Below, one piece after another: positions 43,540 to 54,674 of a stretch of 64,000 nucleotides of DNA. The DNA lies in assembly GCA_009830035.1 (NCBI GenBank), contig SZZY01000012.1:59145-123144 (forward strand), written 5' to 3'. The position numbers and the translations under genes are program-made. Each line of letters begins with the position of its first letter. Within the stretch, counting starts at the first letter, position 1. The notes under the pieces are model-generated. The model was not told the origin of the DNA. It did not search any database and saw only the letters and a program-made list of their open reading frames with translations. The stretch is from Pantoea sp. Eser. Lineage in GTDB: Bacteria; Pseudomonadota; Gammaproteobacteria; Enterobacterales; Enterobacteriaceae.

Positions 43540-45219
43540 ATGAAATTTCTTGGAAAGTTTTTCCTCACCTTACTTTTGCTGCTGCTGTTCATCCTGATGG
43601 TGATCTATGTGCTGCTGCAAATACAGTGGGGTGCAGGCTGGTTTAGCCGATGGGTGAGCGACAAAACGGAGTGGCATCTCTCCCTGAGTAAAATTGAGCA
43701 TAACTTCTCCTCACCCTCTCACGTCATTCTGGATGACTTCAGCTTTGGTCACGATGGACAGCCTGCCGTTCTGGTAGCGAAACGCGTCGATCTGGGCCTG
43801 GCGCTGGTGCAGTTCAGCGATCCGCTGCACTTCAGCAGCATCGAACTGCGTGACGGCGAAGTTAATCTGGCCAACCTGACGCCTTCAAGCGCGCTACCGA
43901 TTCAGGCTCAGCGCCTGCAACTCAACAACATGCGTATCGACAGCCCCAACAGTGCGCTGCCGCTGTTCGCACAGCAGGTAAACGGTGGTATTCTGCCGTG
44001 GAAACCCACTGCCAGCGATATGCTGGGCCGTGATGCCCGCTTCCAGATGAGTGCAGGCAGCATGACGCTGAATAAAGTGCCCGGCGAAAACGTGCTGATT
44101 CAGGGAAGCGTCTCGCAGGGTCGGATGGTTTTCAACAATGTTGGTGCCGACCTGGCAAGAGGCTCGATGACCGGCAACGGCGAACGTGACGCGCAGGGTA
44201 ACTGGAAAATTAACCAGCTGCGGCTGAATGATATTCGCCTGCAGACCGCCAGCAGCCTGAAAGAGTTTCTGCGTAATGCAGAGGCGGTGCCTTCGATTGC
44301 GATTACCCGGCTGGATGTTACCGATGCGCGCCTGCAGGGGCCTGACTGGGCGGTGACTGACCTTGATGTGACCCTGCGCAATCTTAACTGGCAGGGCAAT
44401 GACTGGCAGAGCAATGACGGTTCGCTGGCGCTGAATGCCAGTAACTTTATTAACGGCGGGCTGGAGCTTAACGATCCAATCGTCAATCTAGACTTCTCTC
44501 CGCAGGGTATCGCACTGACGCAGTTCAGTTCACGCTGGGTCAATGGTGTGATCCGGGCAGACGGCGACTGGTCGCGCGCCGATAAACGCCTGACGCTGAA
44601 GACCCTCGCCGTTGCCGGGCTGGAGTATACCCTGCCGCAGGACTGGCGCGATCGCTGGCAGGCCAATCTGCCAGACTGGCTCGACAGCGTGCTGGTGACG
44701 CGTTTCACCTCAAACCGTAATCTGATTATCGATATCAACCCGGCGTTTCCTTTCCAGCTGACGTCGCTGGATGGCAGCGGCGAGAACCTGTTGCTGGCTC
44801 GTCAGCATCAGTGGGGCATCTGGTCCGGTAAACTGAGCCTGAATGCGGCGGAATCGACCTTTAACCGCACCGATCTGCGTCATCCTTCGATTGCGCTGAA
44901 TGCTGACTCGCAGCAGATTCAGGTGACCGAGCTGAGCGCGTTCAGTGACAAAGGATTGCTGGAAGGACGTGCGACGGTCGGCCAGCAACCCGATCGTCCG
45001 CTGACGTTGCAACTGACGGGCCGGGCCGTGCCGGTGAATGTGTTGCAGAACTGGGGATGGCCGGCGCTGCCGTTAACCGGTGACAGCAATCTGCAGCTGC
45101 AGCTGAATGCCGCGTTAAAAGCCGGTCAGCCGCTGCGTCCGACCGCCAATGGTAGCTTATCGGTGGTCACCGACAGCCAGCAGTTGCAGCAGACGCTGCA
45201 GGCCGGACAGGTGCGATAA
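43540..45219 (+). CDS. yicH: AsmA-family protein YicH
   Basis: A 559-residue AsmA-like protein. One N-terminal membrane helix (FFLTLLLLLLFILMVIYVLL) anchors it in the inner membrane, and the rest is a periplasmic domain of repeated beta strands, with the AsmA/DUF748-type start in SKIEHNFSSPSHVILDDFSF. The family is implicated in outer membrane lipid transport and assembly in E. coli; the specific role of YicH is not known. Full length and intact; a strong terminator follows. Confidence 0.93.
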   Translation: MKFLGKFFLTLLLLLLFILMVIYVLLQIQWGAGWFSRWVSDKTEWHLSLSKIEHNFSSPSHVILDDFSFGHDGQPAVLVAKRVDLGLALVQFSDPLHFSSIELRDGEVNLANLTPSSALPIQAQRLQLNNMRIDSPNSALPLFAQQVNGGILPWKPTASDMLGRDARFQMSAGSMTLNKVPGENVLIQGSVSQGRMVFNNVGADLARGSMTGNGERDAQGNWKINQLRLNDIRLQTASSLKEFLRNAEAVPSIAITRLDVTDARLQGPDWAVTDLDVTLRNLNWQGNDWQSNDGSLALNASNFINGGLELNDPIVNLDFSPQGIALTQFSSRWVNGVIRADGDWSRADKRLTLKTLAVAGLEYTLPQDWRDRWQANLPDWLDSVLVTRFTSNRNLIIDINPAFPFQLTSLDGSGENLLLARQHQWGIWSGKLSLNAAESTFNRTDLRHPSIALNADSQQIQVTELSAFSDKGLLEGRATVGQQPDRPLTLQLTGRAVPVNVLQNWGWPALPLTGDSNLQLQLNAALKAGQPLRPTANGSLSVVTDSQQLQQTLQAGQVR

Positions 45220-45221
45220 CA

Positions 45222-45250
45222 GATCGGGGCCGGTTTTACCGGCCCCGATC
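45222..45250. terminator. bidirectional terminator between yicH and fabY
   Basis: A 12-base perfect stem (GATCGGGGCCGG and its complement) with a five-base TTTTA loop between the convergent yicH and fabY genes. It lacks a long T-run but is very stable. Confidence 0.8.
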
Positions 45251-45251
45251 A

Positions 45252-46235
45252 TCAGTTAATCCGCGCGCCGGAACCGCCCTCTTCCAGCGGCCCGTCAGGA
45301 TCGGCGGGCAGCACGATGTAAACCCCTTCAAACACCGCCCCGCGCTCTTCATCCCCGAACAGCTCCACTTCAAGCTGCACACGCGCTTTACGGCCTCGCG
45401 CCAGACGATCAAGATCGCCGCTCAACGAGCCAAGATCGGCGATGGCGCCCGGACGGCCGCTGATCGGCTGGCTGTAACGAATATGCGCATCCGCCAAAAT
45501 GATGGTGCCGCCGAGATGACGTTCACGCAGTAACAGCCAGATTAATCCCCAGCCGGTGAGCGTCGCCAGAGAGAACAGGCTGCCGGCGAACAGCGTCTGA
45601 TGCGGATTCTGGTTGCCCGCTTCCGGCATGGTGGTGATAAATTTCTGGCCGGTATACTGCAGAATGCGCACCCCCATTTTTTCGCTTAGCGGGATATGCG
45701 CGTACCAGGCCTGCTGCAACTGACCGCACCAGTCGGCGCGATGCAGAATATCGTCGAGCGTCACCACCGGCTTGATCATCAGAAAATGGCGAACCGGCGT
45801 GGTCTGCGGAGCGGTAATCTCACCCTGGTTGACGTAGCCCAGCTTGGCGAAGAAGGCGACGGCATCTTCACGCGCGCTACAGGTGACACGCTTGGCCCCT
45901 TCCTGACGCGCCACCGACTCCAGCGTCATCGCCACCAGCGTGCCCAAGCCTTTGCCCTGCACCGAAGGATGGACCGCCATAAAGCGAATCGCCGCTTCAT
46001 TGTCGGCATTGATATACAGACGTCCTACCGCGACCGGTTGCCCCTGTTCATCCACCACCATCTGATGATGGGCTAAGGCATCCCAGGCATCCCGCTCGGA
46101 ACCCTGCGGCTGGCGCAGCGGTTTTCGTAACATTTCCCAGCGGAACTGGTAATAGATATCCAGCTCTTCCGCCGTCTGGGGCACGCGAAGATGATACATA
46201 AAATGTTTCTCTCGTTCGGAGCTTGCGTGGCTCAT
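45252..46235 (-). CDS. fabY: FabY (YiiD): GNAT-hotdog fusion protein
   Basis: The product (about 327 residues from the ATG at 46235; an upstream start at 46274 is possible) joins an N-terminal GNAT acetyltransferase domain ([35 protein letters not shown]) to a C-terminal hotdog thioesterase-like domain ([18 protein letters not shown] and [20 protein letters not shown]). E. coli YiiD/FabY can start fatty acid synthesis as an acetoacetyl-ACP forming protein. It lies downstream of dtd on the same strand. Intact. Confidence 0.9.
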   Translation of the reverse strand: MSHASSEREKHFMYHLRVPQTAEELDIYYQFRWEMLRKPLRQPQGSERDAWDALAHHQMVVDEQGQPVAVGRLYINADNEAAIRFMAVHPSVQGKGLGTLVAMTLESVARQEGAKRVTCSAREDAVAFFAKLGYVNQGEITAPQTTPVRHFLMIKPVVTLDDILHRADWCGQLQQAWYAHIPLSEKMGVRILQYTGQKFITTMPEAGNQNPHQTLFAGSLFSLATLTGWGLIWLLLRERHLGGTIILADAHIRYSQPISGRPGAIADLGSLSGDLDRLARGRKARVQLEVELFGDEERGAVFEGVYIVLPADPDGPLEEGGSGARIN

Positions 46236-46258
46236 CCCTTGCCGCTCGGCTGACGATC

Positions 46259-46696
46259 TCACACCTGCAACCAAAACGTTACAGGACCATCATTCACCAG
46301 CGCGACCTGCATATCCGCAGCAAAGCGGCCATTTTCAGTCGTGATATCCTGCCGACGACAGCAGTCGCTGAAATACTCATACAGGCGTTCAGCTTCCGCC
46401 GGTTCCGCGCCGCCGGAAAACGAGGGACATATCCCCTTTTGCGTATCCGCCGCCAGGGTAAACTGCGAAACCACCAGCACGCTGCCGCCTGCCTGTTTGA
46501 CGCTCAGGTTCATTTTGCCCTGCTCATCACTGAAGATGCGATAGCCCAGTACATGTTCTGCGAGACGTTCCGCACGCTGTGCGTCATCGCCTTTTTCCAC
46601 GCCCAGCAACACCAGTAATCCGGCACCGATTTCACCGGTCACCACGTGATCGACGCTGACGCTGGCGCGCTGCACGCGTTGAATCAATGCAATCAT
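46259..46696 (-). CDS. dtd: D-aminoacyl-tRNA deacylase Dtd
   Basis: Dtd removes D-amino acids (and glycine) wrongly charged to tRNA. The 145-residue protein is full length, with [16 protein letters not shown], the catalytic SQFTLAAD and the cross-subunit [10 protein letters not shown] motif. One unusual residue: the common G-x-RPSF reads GICPSF, an Arg to Cys change explained by CGT to TGT. The start overlaps the yihY end by four bases (ATGA). Confidence 0.93.
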   Translation of the reverse strand: MIALIQRVQRASVSVDHVVTGEIGAGLLVLLGVEKGDDAQRAERLAEHVLGYRIFSDEQGKMNLSVKQAGGSVLVVSQFTLAADTQKGICPSFSGGAEPAEAERLYEYFSDCCRRQDITTENGRFAADMQVALVNDGPVTFWLQV

Positions 46697-47548
46697 GTTT
46701 CCTCACGTTCTTTTTCTCTGTGCTGTTGTTCTAACTGACGATAGTCGGCTAATGCGACAGTAACTTCCGCGCCTAACAACACAATACACCAGGTCCAGTA
46801 GACCCAAAGGAACAGAATCGGGATCACGGCCAGTACGCCGTAGATCAGCTGATAAGAGGGGAACATAGTAACATAGAGCGCGAAAGCCTTTTTACCCAGC
46901 TCAAACAGCGCGCCAATCAACGCATCGCGCGGCGGCACTCGCTGGGTAGGAACGATACTGTAGAGCAGCCAGAAGGCGAACCAAGAGAGCAGTAACGGGA
47001 AGATGCGCAGTATCTGATCAACCAGGCTGGTCACGCCGGTAGCGTTTATCCAGCGCAGTGACAGCAGATAGGAACTGATAGCCAAGCTGGCACCCGCCAG
47101 TAACGGGCTGAGCGTCAGGATCATCCAGTAAACCGCAAAAGAGTAAACCATCGGCCGCTTCTTATTTGCTGCGCCAGATGGTATTGAGTGCAGTATCAAC
47201 CGAATGCATCAGCAGCAGAGCCGTGACGATCAGGCCGACCGCACCGACCGCCGTCATCCGGTTGACGTTGGCCACGAACTGCTCAAGGTAGCGCTGCAGC
47301 GTGTTACCCGCAGCCGGCATCAGGTTAGTAAAGACGAAGTGCTTTAACTACACGTTGATATCGGAGAACACCGGAAACGCCGCAAACAGGGCGAAGACCA
47401 CTGCAATCAGCGGCACCAGCGCCAGCAATGAGACAAAGGCCAGATTACCGGCCTGGGTCGTCATGCCATCCTCATCAACCCGTTTCCACAGCAGTTTGAG
47501 CCACAGCCAGAACGCATGTAGCCCGGGACGAAATTTACGTGACGTCAT
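46693..47548 (-). pseudogene. yihY: YihY/BrkB-family membrane protein pseudogene
   Basis: YihY is a six-helix inner membrane protein of the YihY/BrkB family (once mis-called RNase BN). The N-terminus ([39 protein letters not shown]) stops at a TAG (47348-47350) in place of Gln. The same frame continues [14 protein letters not shown] up to NTIWRSK, where an extra T near 47165 makes a TAA and shifts the frame. The end ([20 protein letters not shown]) follows in another frame. A five-residue loss at [10 protein letters not shown] is also seen. With several lesions it is inactive. Confidence 0.9.
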
Positions 47549-47551
47549 GGG

Positions 47552-48148
47552 TTAAGGCTGACCTGCGAACCAGTCAGGCACCGTTTTATTGTCAGTGACC
47601 AGTACGCTTTCAATCCCCAGCGCCCGCGCCGCGTCAATATTCTGCTGGTTATCGTCGAAGAACACCGCCTGATCGGCGCTGACGCCTTCCGCGTCCAGAA
47701 CGTGCTGATAGATCCGCGCTTCCGGCTTACGCATGCCCAGCTCCTGCGACAGATAGAGCGAATCGGCCGCTTGCTGCACGTCCGGGTACTGGGTCGGCCA
47801 GAAGGCGCAATGCAGCTTGTTGGTATTGGAGAGGATCACCACCCGATGCCCTTCCAGCCGCAGCCGGTTCATCAGCGCCAGCGTCTCAGGCTGTACGCCA
47901 ACAAACACCGCCTGCCAGCCTGCAGTGAACTGCTCGTAGCTCAGGGCTATCTCCAGCTTTTCACACAGCGCTAACGCGAAATCTTCATCACTGATTTCAC
48001 CCCGCTCGTGCTGTTCAAATGCCTCATCCATCACGAAATGACTTTGCAGTGACGCCAGCGGCACGCGGCTAAGGTCACTCCAGACACCTAACACGCGGTT
48101 AAAATCGATATCAATGATCACATTGCCCAAATCAAAAATGTACAGCAT
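47552..48148 (-). CDS. yihX: HAD-family phosphatase YihX
   Basis: YihX is a HAD hydrolase that in E. coli dephosphorylates alpha-glucose-1-phosphate. The start MLYIFDLGNVIIDIDFNRV at 48148 has GGAGG nine bases upstream and gives 198 residues; the open frame extends to 48343 but the upstream part is not conserved. The motifs DLGN (Asp6), ILSNTNKLH and FFDDNQQNIDAA are present. It lies directly before yihY, with three bases between them. Confidence 0.93.
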   Translation of the reverse strand: MLYIFDLGNVIIDIDFNRVLGVWSDLSRVPLASLQSHFVMDEAFEQHERGEISDEDFALALCEKLEIALSYEQFTAGWQAVFVGVQPETLALMNRLRLEGHRVVILSNTNKLHCAFWPTQYPDVQQAADSLYLSQELGMRKPEARIYQHVLDAEGVSADQAVFFDDNQQNIDAARALGIESVLVTDNKTVPDWFAGQP

Positions 48149-48311
48149 GGTGCGCCTCCTTCGGTTCCCTGGAGTATTCACTCTAGCGGCAAAAGTGCAG
48201 GCTGAACAGCTAACCGCATAGAGAAAAACGGAAACGCTGACCAGCGCGTGATGCGCCTGTGAGGCGACACCATTTATCGCTGGTCTGGTGACCTCAGACA
48301 GGAATAGCAGG

Positions 48312-48340
48312 CAAAAAAAAGCCCCGATAACGGGGCTTTT
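48312..48340 (-). terminator. terminator after typA
   Basis: Hairpin with arms AAAGCCCCG and CGGGGCTTT and a four-base loop, A-run before and T-run after, between typA and yihX. It could work in both directions; on the minus strand it ends typA. Confidence 0.9.
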
Positions 48341-48359
48341 CATCGATTAAAGGCGCGGA

Positions 48360-50183
48360 TTACGCGTCTTTAGGACCACGTGAAGCACGTTTACGGTCGT
48401 TTTCAGTCAGGTGACGTTTACGGATACGCACGGAATGCGGCGTAACTTCTACCAGTTCGTCATCATCGATGAACTCGATCGCCTGCTCCAGCGTCATCTT
48501 GATTGGCGGCACCAGAGTGGTCGCTTCATCCGTACCGGAAGCACGCATGTTGGTCAGCTTCTTACCGGTGAGACAGTTTACTGTCAGGTCGTTAGAACGG
48601 CTGTGAATACCGATGATCTGGCCTTCATACACTTCCGCACCGTGACCCAGGAACAGCTTACCGCGGTCCTGCAGGCCGAACAGCGCAAAAGCAACGGCTT
48701 TACCCTGACCGTTAGAGATCAGTACACCGTTCTGACGCTGGCCCACTTCGCCCGGACTAATGTCGTCGTAGTGGCTGAAGGTGGAGTACAGCAGACCGGT
48801 ACCTGAAGTCATGGTCATGAATTCGTTACGGAAACCGATCAGGCCACGGCTTGGGATCACGTAGTCGAGACGTACGCGGCCTTTGCCATCTGGATCCATG
48901 TTTTTCAGATCGCCCTTACGCTCACCCATGGCTTGCATGACTGAACCCTGGTTGTTCTCTTCGATATCCAGCGTCACGTTCTCGAATGGCTCTTGTTTAC
49001 GGCCATCGATTTCGCGGAAGATAACTTTCGGACGGGATACCGCCAGTTCGAAACCTTCACGACGCATGTTTTCAATCAGAACAGACAGGTGCAGCTCACC
49101 GCGACCTGATACGCGGAACGCGTCAGCATCTTCGGTTTCTTCAACACGCAGCGCCACGTTGTTTACCAGTTCTTTGTTCAGACGCTCAAGGATCTGACGT
49201 GAAGTCACGTACTTACCTTCTTTGCCGCAGAACGGTGAGGTGTTGACGTTAAAGAACATGGTGACCGTTGGCTCATCCACGCTCAGCGCTGGCAGCGCCT
49301 GAACATTTTGTGGATCGCAAATGGTGTCAGAGATATTCAGCTCGTCCAGACCGGTGATGGCGATGATGTCGCCCGCTTCAGCCAGGTCGCTGTCGATACG
49401 CTCCAGACCCAGGTGAGTCAGCACTTTACCGACTTTACCGTTACGGGTTTTACCTTCGCTATCGATAATGGTGACTTGCTGGTTAGGCTTCACTTTACCG
49501 CGCTTGATGCGGCCGATACCGATGACACCTAGGTAGTTGTTGTAGTCCAGCTGCGAGATTTGCATCTGCAGTGGCGCTTCAGCTTCAACCTGTGGTGGAG
49601 AAACGTGGTCAACAATCGCCTGATACAGCGGGGTCATATCGTCCGCCATATCGGTGTGTTCCAGACCTGCAATACCATTCAGCGCCGAGGCGAAAATGAT
49701 AGGGAAGTCGAGCTGCTCGTCGGTCGCGTCGAGGTTAACGAACAGGTCAAATACCTGATCCACAACCCAGTCCGGACGCGCGCCAGGACGGTCAACTTTA
49801 TTGATAACCACAATCGGCTTCAGACCATGCGCGAACGCTTTTTTGGTCACGAAGCGAGTTTGCGGCATAGGGCCATCCATCGCATCTACAACCAGCAGCA
49901 CCGAGTCCACCATGGACATGACGCGCTCAACTTCACCACCGAAGTCGGCGTGTCCTGGGGTATCAACGATGTTGATACGGTAGTCATTCCACTTAATGGC
50001 GGTGTTTTTTGCGAGGATGGTAATCCCACGCTCTTTCTCCAAATCATTGGAGTCCATCACGCGCTCGGTTGCTTCGGTACGGGCATCAAAAGTACCGGAT
50101 TGTTGCAGCAGTTTGTCAACCAAGGTGGTCTTTCCATGGTCAACGTGCGCGATGATGGCGATGTTACGCAAATTTTCGATCAC
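48360..50183 (-). CDS. typA: ribosome-associated GTPase TypA/BipA
   Basis: TypA (BipA) is a translational GTPase that helps 50S assembly, especially in the cold. The 607-residue protein has the G1 motif [16 protein letters not shown]2/G3 around GITI and [12 protein letters not shown], and NKVD in [11 protein letters not shown]. It has the C-terminal domain ending RGPKDA. Full length and intact. It diverges from glnA, with the shared regulatory region between. Confidence 0.98.
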   Translation of the reverse strand: MIENLRNIAIIAHVDHGKTTLVDKLLQQSGTFDARTEATERVMDSNDLEKERGITILAKNTAIKWNDYRINIVDTPGHADFGGEVERVMSMVDSVLLVVDAMDGPMPQTRFVTKKAFAHGLKPIVVINKVDRPGARPDWVVDQVFDLFVNLDATDEQLDFPIIFASALNGIAGLEHTDMADDMTPLYQAIVDHVSPPQVEAEAPLQMQISQLDYNNYLGVIGIGRIKRGKVKPNQQVTIIDSEGKTRNGKVGKVLTHLGLERIDSDLAEAGDIIAITGLDELNISDTICDPQNVQALPALSVDEPTVTMFFNVNTSPFCGKEGKYVTSRQILERLNKELVNNVALRVEETEDADAFRVSGRGELHLSVLIENMRREGFELAVSRPKVIFREIDGRKQEPFENVTLDIEENNQGSVMQAMGERKGDLKNMDPDGKGRVRLDYVIPSRGLIGFRNEFMTMTSGTGLLYSTFSHYDDISPGEVGQRQNGVLISNGQGKAVAFALFGLQDRGKLFLGHGAEVYEGQIIGIHSRSNDLTVNCLTGKKLTNMRASGTDEATTLVPPIKMTLEQAIEFIDDDELVEVTPHSVRIRKRHLTENDRKRASRGPKDA

Positions 50184-50330
50184 AGCTTTGCCTCAGGCAT
50201 TAGAAATAGCGCGCTATTGTACACGGATTAAGCGGAAGACTGAACACGATCACACTTTTCACTGAAAGTTTATTGCATTGTCGCAAATCTGCCCTGTTCC
50301 CGGTGCAGAAAATTCACTAAGTTGGGCTAT

Positions 50331-50470
50331 TGCACCACTTTAGTGCTTAACGATCGCACAAAAGCACCACAATGGTGCATGAAGACTATCGTGGTGCAGC
50401 GACCCTAGGACAAAAAGGTGCACCACAGGGCGATTTAACCGACAAGGATAAAGTTGGCACAGAATTCGCT
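50331..50470 (+). promoter_or_regulatory. glnA enhancer (NtrC sites) and sigma-54 promoter
   Basis: Upstream of glnA there are two near-palindromic NtrC sites, TGCACCACTTTAGTGCT at 50331-50347 and GCACCACAATGGTGC at 50364-50378. Further half-site-like copies are GTGGTGCA near 50391 and GTGCACCAC near 50419. A sigma-54 promoter with TTGGCAC (-24) and GCTTT (-12) lies at 50454-50470. The arrangement matches E. coli glnAp2, where phosphorylated NtrC (GlnG) activates glnA under nitrogen limitation. Confidence 0.93.
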
Positions 50471-50621
50471 TTATCTCTTTTAAGCGCAAACGCCAGTCAG
50501 ACGACGGTTGAAGAGCGTGCCGGAATAGCTAGGTCAGGGATGGCAGTAGTCAGAAACGCATTCCCGGCAACGACGTTCCCTCACTATATGTAGGCAATGA
50601 CCATTTCCAGGAGAGTTGAGT

Positions 50622-52031
50622 ATGTCCGCTGAACACGTTCTCTCGATGATGAACGAGCATGAAGTTAAGTTTGTCGACCTGCGTTTTACCGATACCAAAG
50701 GTAAAGAACAGCACGTTACTATCCCTGTTCACCAGGTTAACGCTGACTTCTTCGAAGAAGGCAAAATGTTCGATGGCTCCTCCATCGGTGGCTGGAAAGG
50801 CATTAACGAATCAGACATGGTGCTGATGCCTGACGCTACGACGGCGGTCATGGATCCTTTCTTTGAAGATTCTACGCTGATCATCCGTTGTGACATTCTC
50901 GAGCCAGGCACCATGCAGGGCTACGATCGTGACCCACGCTCAATTGCCAAGCGCGCTGAAGATTTCCTGCGTTCTTCCGGCATCGCTGACACCGTGCTGT
51001 TTGGGCCAGAGCCTGAATTCTTCCTGTTCGATGACATCCGTTTCGGTTCATCGACTTCCGGTTCACACGTTGCTATCGACGATATCGAAGCGGCCTGGAA
51101 CACCGGCAAAGAGTACGAAGGCGGTAACAAAGGTCACCGTCCAGGTCTGAAAGGCGGCTACTTCCCGGTGCCACCGGTCGACTCATCACAGGACATCCGT
51201 TCTGCCATGTGTCTGACTATGGAGCAGATGGGTCTGGTGGTTGAAGCGCATCACCACGAAGTGGCGACTGCGGGTCAGAACGAAGTGGCAACCCGCTTCA
51301 ATACCATGACCAAAAAAGCCGACGAAATTCAGATCTACAAATATGTCGTGCACAACGTGGCGCATGCCTACGGCAAAACCGCGACCTTTATGCCGAAGCC
51401 AATGTTTGGCGACAACGGTTCAGGTATGCACTGCCATATGTCACTGTCTAAAGGTGGCCAGAACCTGTTCTCCGGTGACAAATACGGCGGCCTGTCTGAA
51501 ATGGCGCTGTTCTACATTGGCGGTATCATCAAGCACGCCAAAGCGATCAACGCCCTGGCGAACCCGACCACTAACTCCTACAAGCGTCTGGTCCCAGGTT
51601 ATGAAGCTCCGGTTATGCTGGCTTACTCTGCTCGTAACCGTTCAGCCTCAATCCGTATCCCGGTAGTTGCCAGCCCGAAAGCACGTCGTATTGAAGCGCG
51701 CTTCCCGGACCCAGCGGCTAACCCATACCTGGCGTTCACCGCGCTGCTGATGGCTGGCCTCGACGGTATCACCAACAAGATCCATCCTGGCGATGCGATG
51801 GATAAAAACCTGTATGACCTGCCACCGGAAGAAGAAGCTGAGATTCCAAAAGTTGCTGGCTCGCTGGAAGAAGCGCTGAACGCCCTGAACGAAGACCGCG
51901 AGTTCCTGACTCGTGGCGGCGTGTTCACCGATGAAACCATCGATGCTTACATCGAACTGCGTAAAGCAGAACTGGACCGCGTCCGCATGACGCCACATCC
52001 GGTAGAGTTCGAGCTTTACTACAGCGTTTAA
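50622..52031 (+). CDS. glnA: type I glutamine synthetase GlnA
   Basis: GlnA makes glutamine from glutamate, ammonia and ATP as a dodecamer. From the ATG at 50622 it has the usual 469 residues, with an AGGAG site upstream. The motifs [10 protein letters not shown], the catalytic [18 protein letters not shown], and the tyrosine of [10 protein letters not shown], the adenylylation site, are present. The gene is followed by a terminator and then glnL-glnG, the nitrogen two-component pair that controls it. Confidence 0.99.
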   Translation: MSAEHVLSMMNEHEVKFVDLRFTDTKGKEQHVTIPVHQVNADFFEEGKMFDGSSIGGWKGINESDMVLMPDATTAVMDPFFEDSTLIIRCDILEPGTMQGYDRDPRSIAKRAEDFLRSSGIADTVLFGPEPEFFLFDDIRFGSSTSGSHVAIDDIEAAWNTGKEYEGGNKGHRPGLKGGYFPVPPVDSSQDIRSAMCLTMEQMGLVVEAHHHEVATAGQNEVATRFNTMTKKADEIQIYKYVVHNVAHAYGKTATFMPKPMFGDNGSGMHCHMSLSKGGQNLFSGDKYGGLSEMALFYIGGIIKHAKAINALANPTTNSYKRLVPGYEAPVMLAYSARNRSASIRIPVVASPKARRIEARFPDPAANPYLAFTALLMAGLDGITNKIHPGDAMDKNLYDLPPEEEAEIPKVAGSLEEALNALNEDREFLTRGGVFTDETIDAYIELRKAELDRVRMTPHPVEFELYYSV

Positions 52032-52065
52032 TTGGTCAGACGTTTTTGTTGCCCTGGAAACTTTC

Positions 52066-52090
52066 AGCCCATCTTCGGATGGGCTTTTTT
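52066..52090 (+). terminator. terminator after glnA
   Basis: Hairpin AGCCCATC-TTCG-GATGGGCT followed by a T-run, 35 bases after glnA. In E. coli a similar partial terminator makes glnA more abundant than glnLG. Confidence 0.9.
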
Positions 52091-52140
52091 CTCCGCGAAT
52101 CCACCGTTCATTCGCCTTCATTTCGGCTTAAAGACTAAAA

Positions 52141-52157
52141 TGCACTAATTTAGTGCA
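52141..52157 (+). promoter_or_regulatory. NtrC site at the glnL promoter
   Basis: The perfect palindrome TGCACTAATTTAGTGCA lies 12 bases upstream of the glnL start. In E. coli, NtrC binding at the equivalent site represses the weak glnL promoter, so this probably gives negative autoregulation of glnLG. Confidence 0.9.
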
Positions 52158-52169
52158 GAGGAACGCTGT

Positions 52170-53219
52170 ATGGCAACTGGCTCTCTGCCCGATGCAGGGC
52201 AGATTCTCAACGCGTTAATCAACAGTATTTTGTTGGTGGATAACGACATGGTTATCCACTATGCCAATCCGGCGGCGCAGCAATTACTGGCGCAAAGCTC
52301 ACGTAAATTGTTCGGCACGCCGTTACCGGAACTGACCGGCTACTTTTCGCTGAATATTGAGGTGATGCGCGAGAGTCTTGAGGCTGGCCAAGGATTTACC
52401 GACAGTGAAGTCACGCTGGTGGTCGATGGGCGCGCGCGCATCATGTCGCTGACCGCCCAGCGTTTGCCCGATGGCTTACTTCTGCTGGAAATGGCGCCGA
52501 TGGATAATCAGCGTCGTCTCAGTCAGGAACAGTTGCAGCACGCCCAGCAGGTGGCCGCGCGCGATTTGGTTCGCGGTCTGGCGCACGAAATTAAAAATCC
52601 GCTGGGTGGATTACGCGGGGCCGCCCAGTTGTTGTCACGCGTCCTGCCCGATCCGTCGCTGAACGAATATACCAAAGTGATTATTGAACAGGCAGATCGG
52701 TTAAGAAATCTGGTCGATCGCCTGTTAGGGCCGCAGCAGCCCGGCATGCACATCACCCAAAGCATCCATCAGGTGGCCGAGCGCGTGGTGAACCTGGTGT
52801 CGATGGAGTTGCCGGATAACGTCTCTCTGGTGCGTGATTACGATCCCAGCCTGCCGGAACTACCGCACGACCCCGATCAGATCGAACAGGTGCTACTCAA
52901 CGTTGTCCGCAATGCGCTGCAGGCGTTAGGCGACGACGACGGCACCATTATTATTCGCACCCGTACCGCGTTTCAGCTAACGCTGCACGGCACGCGTTAC
53001 CGTCTGGTGGCGCGGATTGATATTGAAGATGATGGCCCCGGCATTCCCACCCAGCTGCAGGATACGCTGTTTTATCCGATGGTCAGCGGCCGTGAAGGCG
53101 GAACCGGTTTAGGCCTCTCCATCGCCCGTAGCCTAATTGATCAACATTCAGGAAAAATAGAATTTAACAGTTGGCCGGGACACACCGAATTTTCGGTTTA
53201 CCTGCCCATTCGCCAGTGA
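52170..53219 (+). CDS. glnL: nitrogen regulation histidine kinase GlnL (NtrB)
   Basis: GlnL (NtrB) phosphorylates or dephosphorylates GlnG according to the PII protein. The 349-residue cytosolic kinase has an N-terminal PAS domain ([20 protein letters not shown]), the phospho-acceptor histidine in [13 protein letters not shown], and the ATPase boxes [15 protein letters not shown] and [10 protein letters not shown]. Intact. glnG follows seven bases later. Confidence 0.98.
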   Translation: MATGSLPDAGQILNALINSILLVDNDMVIHYANPAAQQLLAQSSRKLFGTPLPELTGYFSLNIEVMRESLEAGQGFTDSEVTLVVDGRARIMSLTAQRLPDGLLLLEMAPMDNQRRLSQEQLQHAQQVAARDLVRGLAHEIKNPLGGLRGAAQLLSRVLPDPSLNEYTKVIIEQADRLRNLVDRLLGPQQPGMHITQSIHQVAERVVNLVSMELPDNVSLVRDYDPSLPELPHDPDQIEQVLLNVVRNALQALGDDDGTIIIRTRTAFQLTLHGTRYRLVARIDIEDDGPGIPTQLQDTLFYPMVSGREGGTGLGLSIARSLIDQHSGKIEFNSWPGHTEFSVYLPIRQ

Positions 53220-53226
53220 GGTTTCT

Positions 53227-54636
53227 ATGCAACGAGGGATAGTCTGGATCGTCGATGACGATAGCTCCATCCGCTGGGTGCTTGAACGCGCGCTCACTGG
53301 AGCCGGTTTAAGCTGTGCCACGTTTGACAGCGCAAAAGAGGTGCTGGATGCACTCTCGACCAAAACCCCGGACGTTTTACTATCAGATATCCGCATGCCC
53401 GGTATGGACGGTCTGGCGCTGCTGAAGAAGATTAAACAGCGTCACCCGATGCTCCCGGTCATCATAATGACGGCCCACTCCGATCTGGATGCTGCGGTCA
53501 ACGCCTACCAGCAAGGGGCGTTCGATTACCTGCCTAAGCCGTTTGATATTGATGAGGCGGTTGCGCTGGTAGAACGTGCCATCAGTCACTATCAGGAGCA
53601 GCAGCAGCCGCGTAATCAGCCGGTCAGCGGGCCGACCACCGATATCATTGGTGAAGCCCCGGCCATGCAGGACGTATTCCGCATTATTGGCCGCCTGTCG
53701 CGATCGTCGATTAGCGTGCTGATCAACGGCGAGTCCGGTACCGGTAAAGAGCTGGTGGCACACGCGCTGCATCGCCACAGCCCACGGACCAAAGCGCCAT
53801 TTATCGCGCTGAATATGGCCGCCATCCCGAAAGACCTGATTGAGTCAGAACTGTTCGGTCATGAAAAAGGGGCATTTACCGGCGCTAACCAGATTCGTCA
53901 GGGCCGCTTTGAGCAGGCAGATGGCGGCACACTGTTTTTAGATGAGATCGGCGACATGCCGCTTGATGTGCAGACTCGTCTGTTACGCGTGCTGGCCGAC
54001 GGACAGTTTTATCGCGTTGGCGGCTATGCGCCGGTCAAAGTCGACGTGCGTATCATCGCCGCAACCCACCAGAACCTGGAGCTGCGGGCACAGGAAGGCA
54101 AGTTCCGTGAGGATCTGTTTCATCGCCTGAATGTGATCCGTGTGCACCTGCCGCCGTTGCGTGAGCGCCGGGAAGATATTCCGCGGCTGGCACGTTACTT
54201 CCTGCAGGTTGCCGCGCGTGAACTGGGTGTAGAGGCGAAGATCCTGAATCCGGAAACCGAAGCCGCGCTGACCCGTCTGCACTGGTCAGGTAACGTGCGT
54301 CAGCTGGAGAATACCTGTCGCTGGCTGACCGTGATGGCGGCGGGCCAGGAAGTGTTGATTCAGGATCTGCCTGCCGAACTGTTTGAATCCAGCACGCCGG
54401 AAAATCCGGTGCAGTCGCTGCCGGACAGCTGGGCAACGCTGCTGGCACAGTGGGCCGACCGCGCGCTGCGTTCCGGTCATCAGAATCTGCTGTCAGAAGC
54501 GCAACCAGAGATGGAGCGCACGCTGCTCACAACCGCCCTGCGCCATACTCAGGGTCATAAGCAAGAAGCGGCCCGGTTGCTGGGTTGGGGACGTAATACC
54601 CTGACGCGTAAACTGAAAGAGCTGGGGATGGAATAA
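53227..54636 (+). CDS. glnG: nitrogen regulation response regulator GlnG (NtrC)
   Basis: GlnG (NtrC) is the enhancer-binding activator of sigma-54 promoters such as glnA. The 469-residue protein has a receiver domain with the phospho-Asp in [12 protein letters not shown], the AAA+ domain (Walker A GESGTGKE, the GAFTGA loop, Walker [12 protein letters not shown]) and a C-terminal Fis-type HTH ([20 protein letters not shown]). Intact. A small terminator follows. Confidence 0.98.
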   Translation: MQRGIVWIVDDDSSIRWVLERALTGAGLSCATFDSAKEVLDALSTKTPDVLLSDIRMPGMDGLALLKKIKQRHPMLPVIIMTAHSDLDAAVNAYQQGAFDYLPKPFDIDEAVALVERAISHYQEQQQPRNQPVSGPTTDIIGEAPAMQDVFRIIGRLSRSSISVLINGESGTGKELVAHALHRHSPRTKAPFIALNMAAIPKDLIESELFGHEKGAFTGANQIRQGRFEQADGGTLFLDEIGDMPLDVQTRLLRVLADGQFYRVGGYAPVKVDVRIIAATHQNLELRAQEGKFREDLFHRLNVIRVHLPPLRERREDIPRLARYFLQVAARELGVEAKILNPETEAALTRLHWSGNVRQLENTCRWLTVMAAGQEVLIQDLPAELFESSTPENPVQSLPDSWATLLAQWADRALRSGHQNLLSEAQPEMERTLLTTALRHTQGHKQEAARLLGWGRNTLTRKLKELGME

Positions 54637-54646
54637 ACATCCTGAC

Positions 54647-54674
54647 ACGGGCTGGGGAGTCTCAGCCCGTTTTC
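54647..54674. terminator. terminator between glnG and hemN
   Basis: Hairpin with arms ACGGGCTG and CAGCCCGT and a TTTTC tail, lying between the convergent glnG and hemN genes. Confidence 0.75.

Noticed and set aside
48149..48343. A 65-residue N-terminal extension of YihX
   Set aside because: The conserved HAD start MLYIFDLGN at 48148 has a good ribosome site; the upstream part is not conserved and runs up to the typA terminator.
50372..50593. A 73-codon open frame upstream of glnA
   Set aside because: It overlaps the NtrC sites and sigma-54 promoter, which explain the sequence better.
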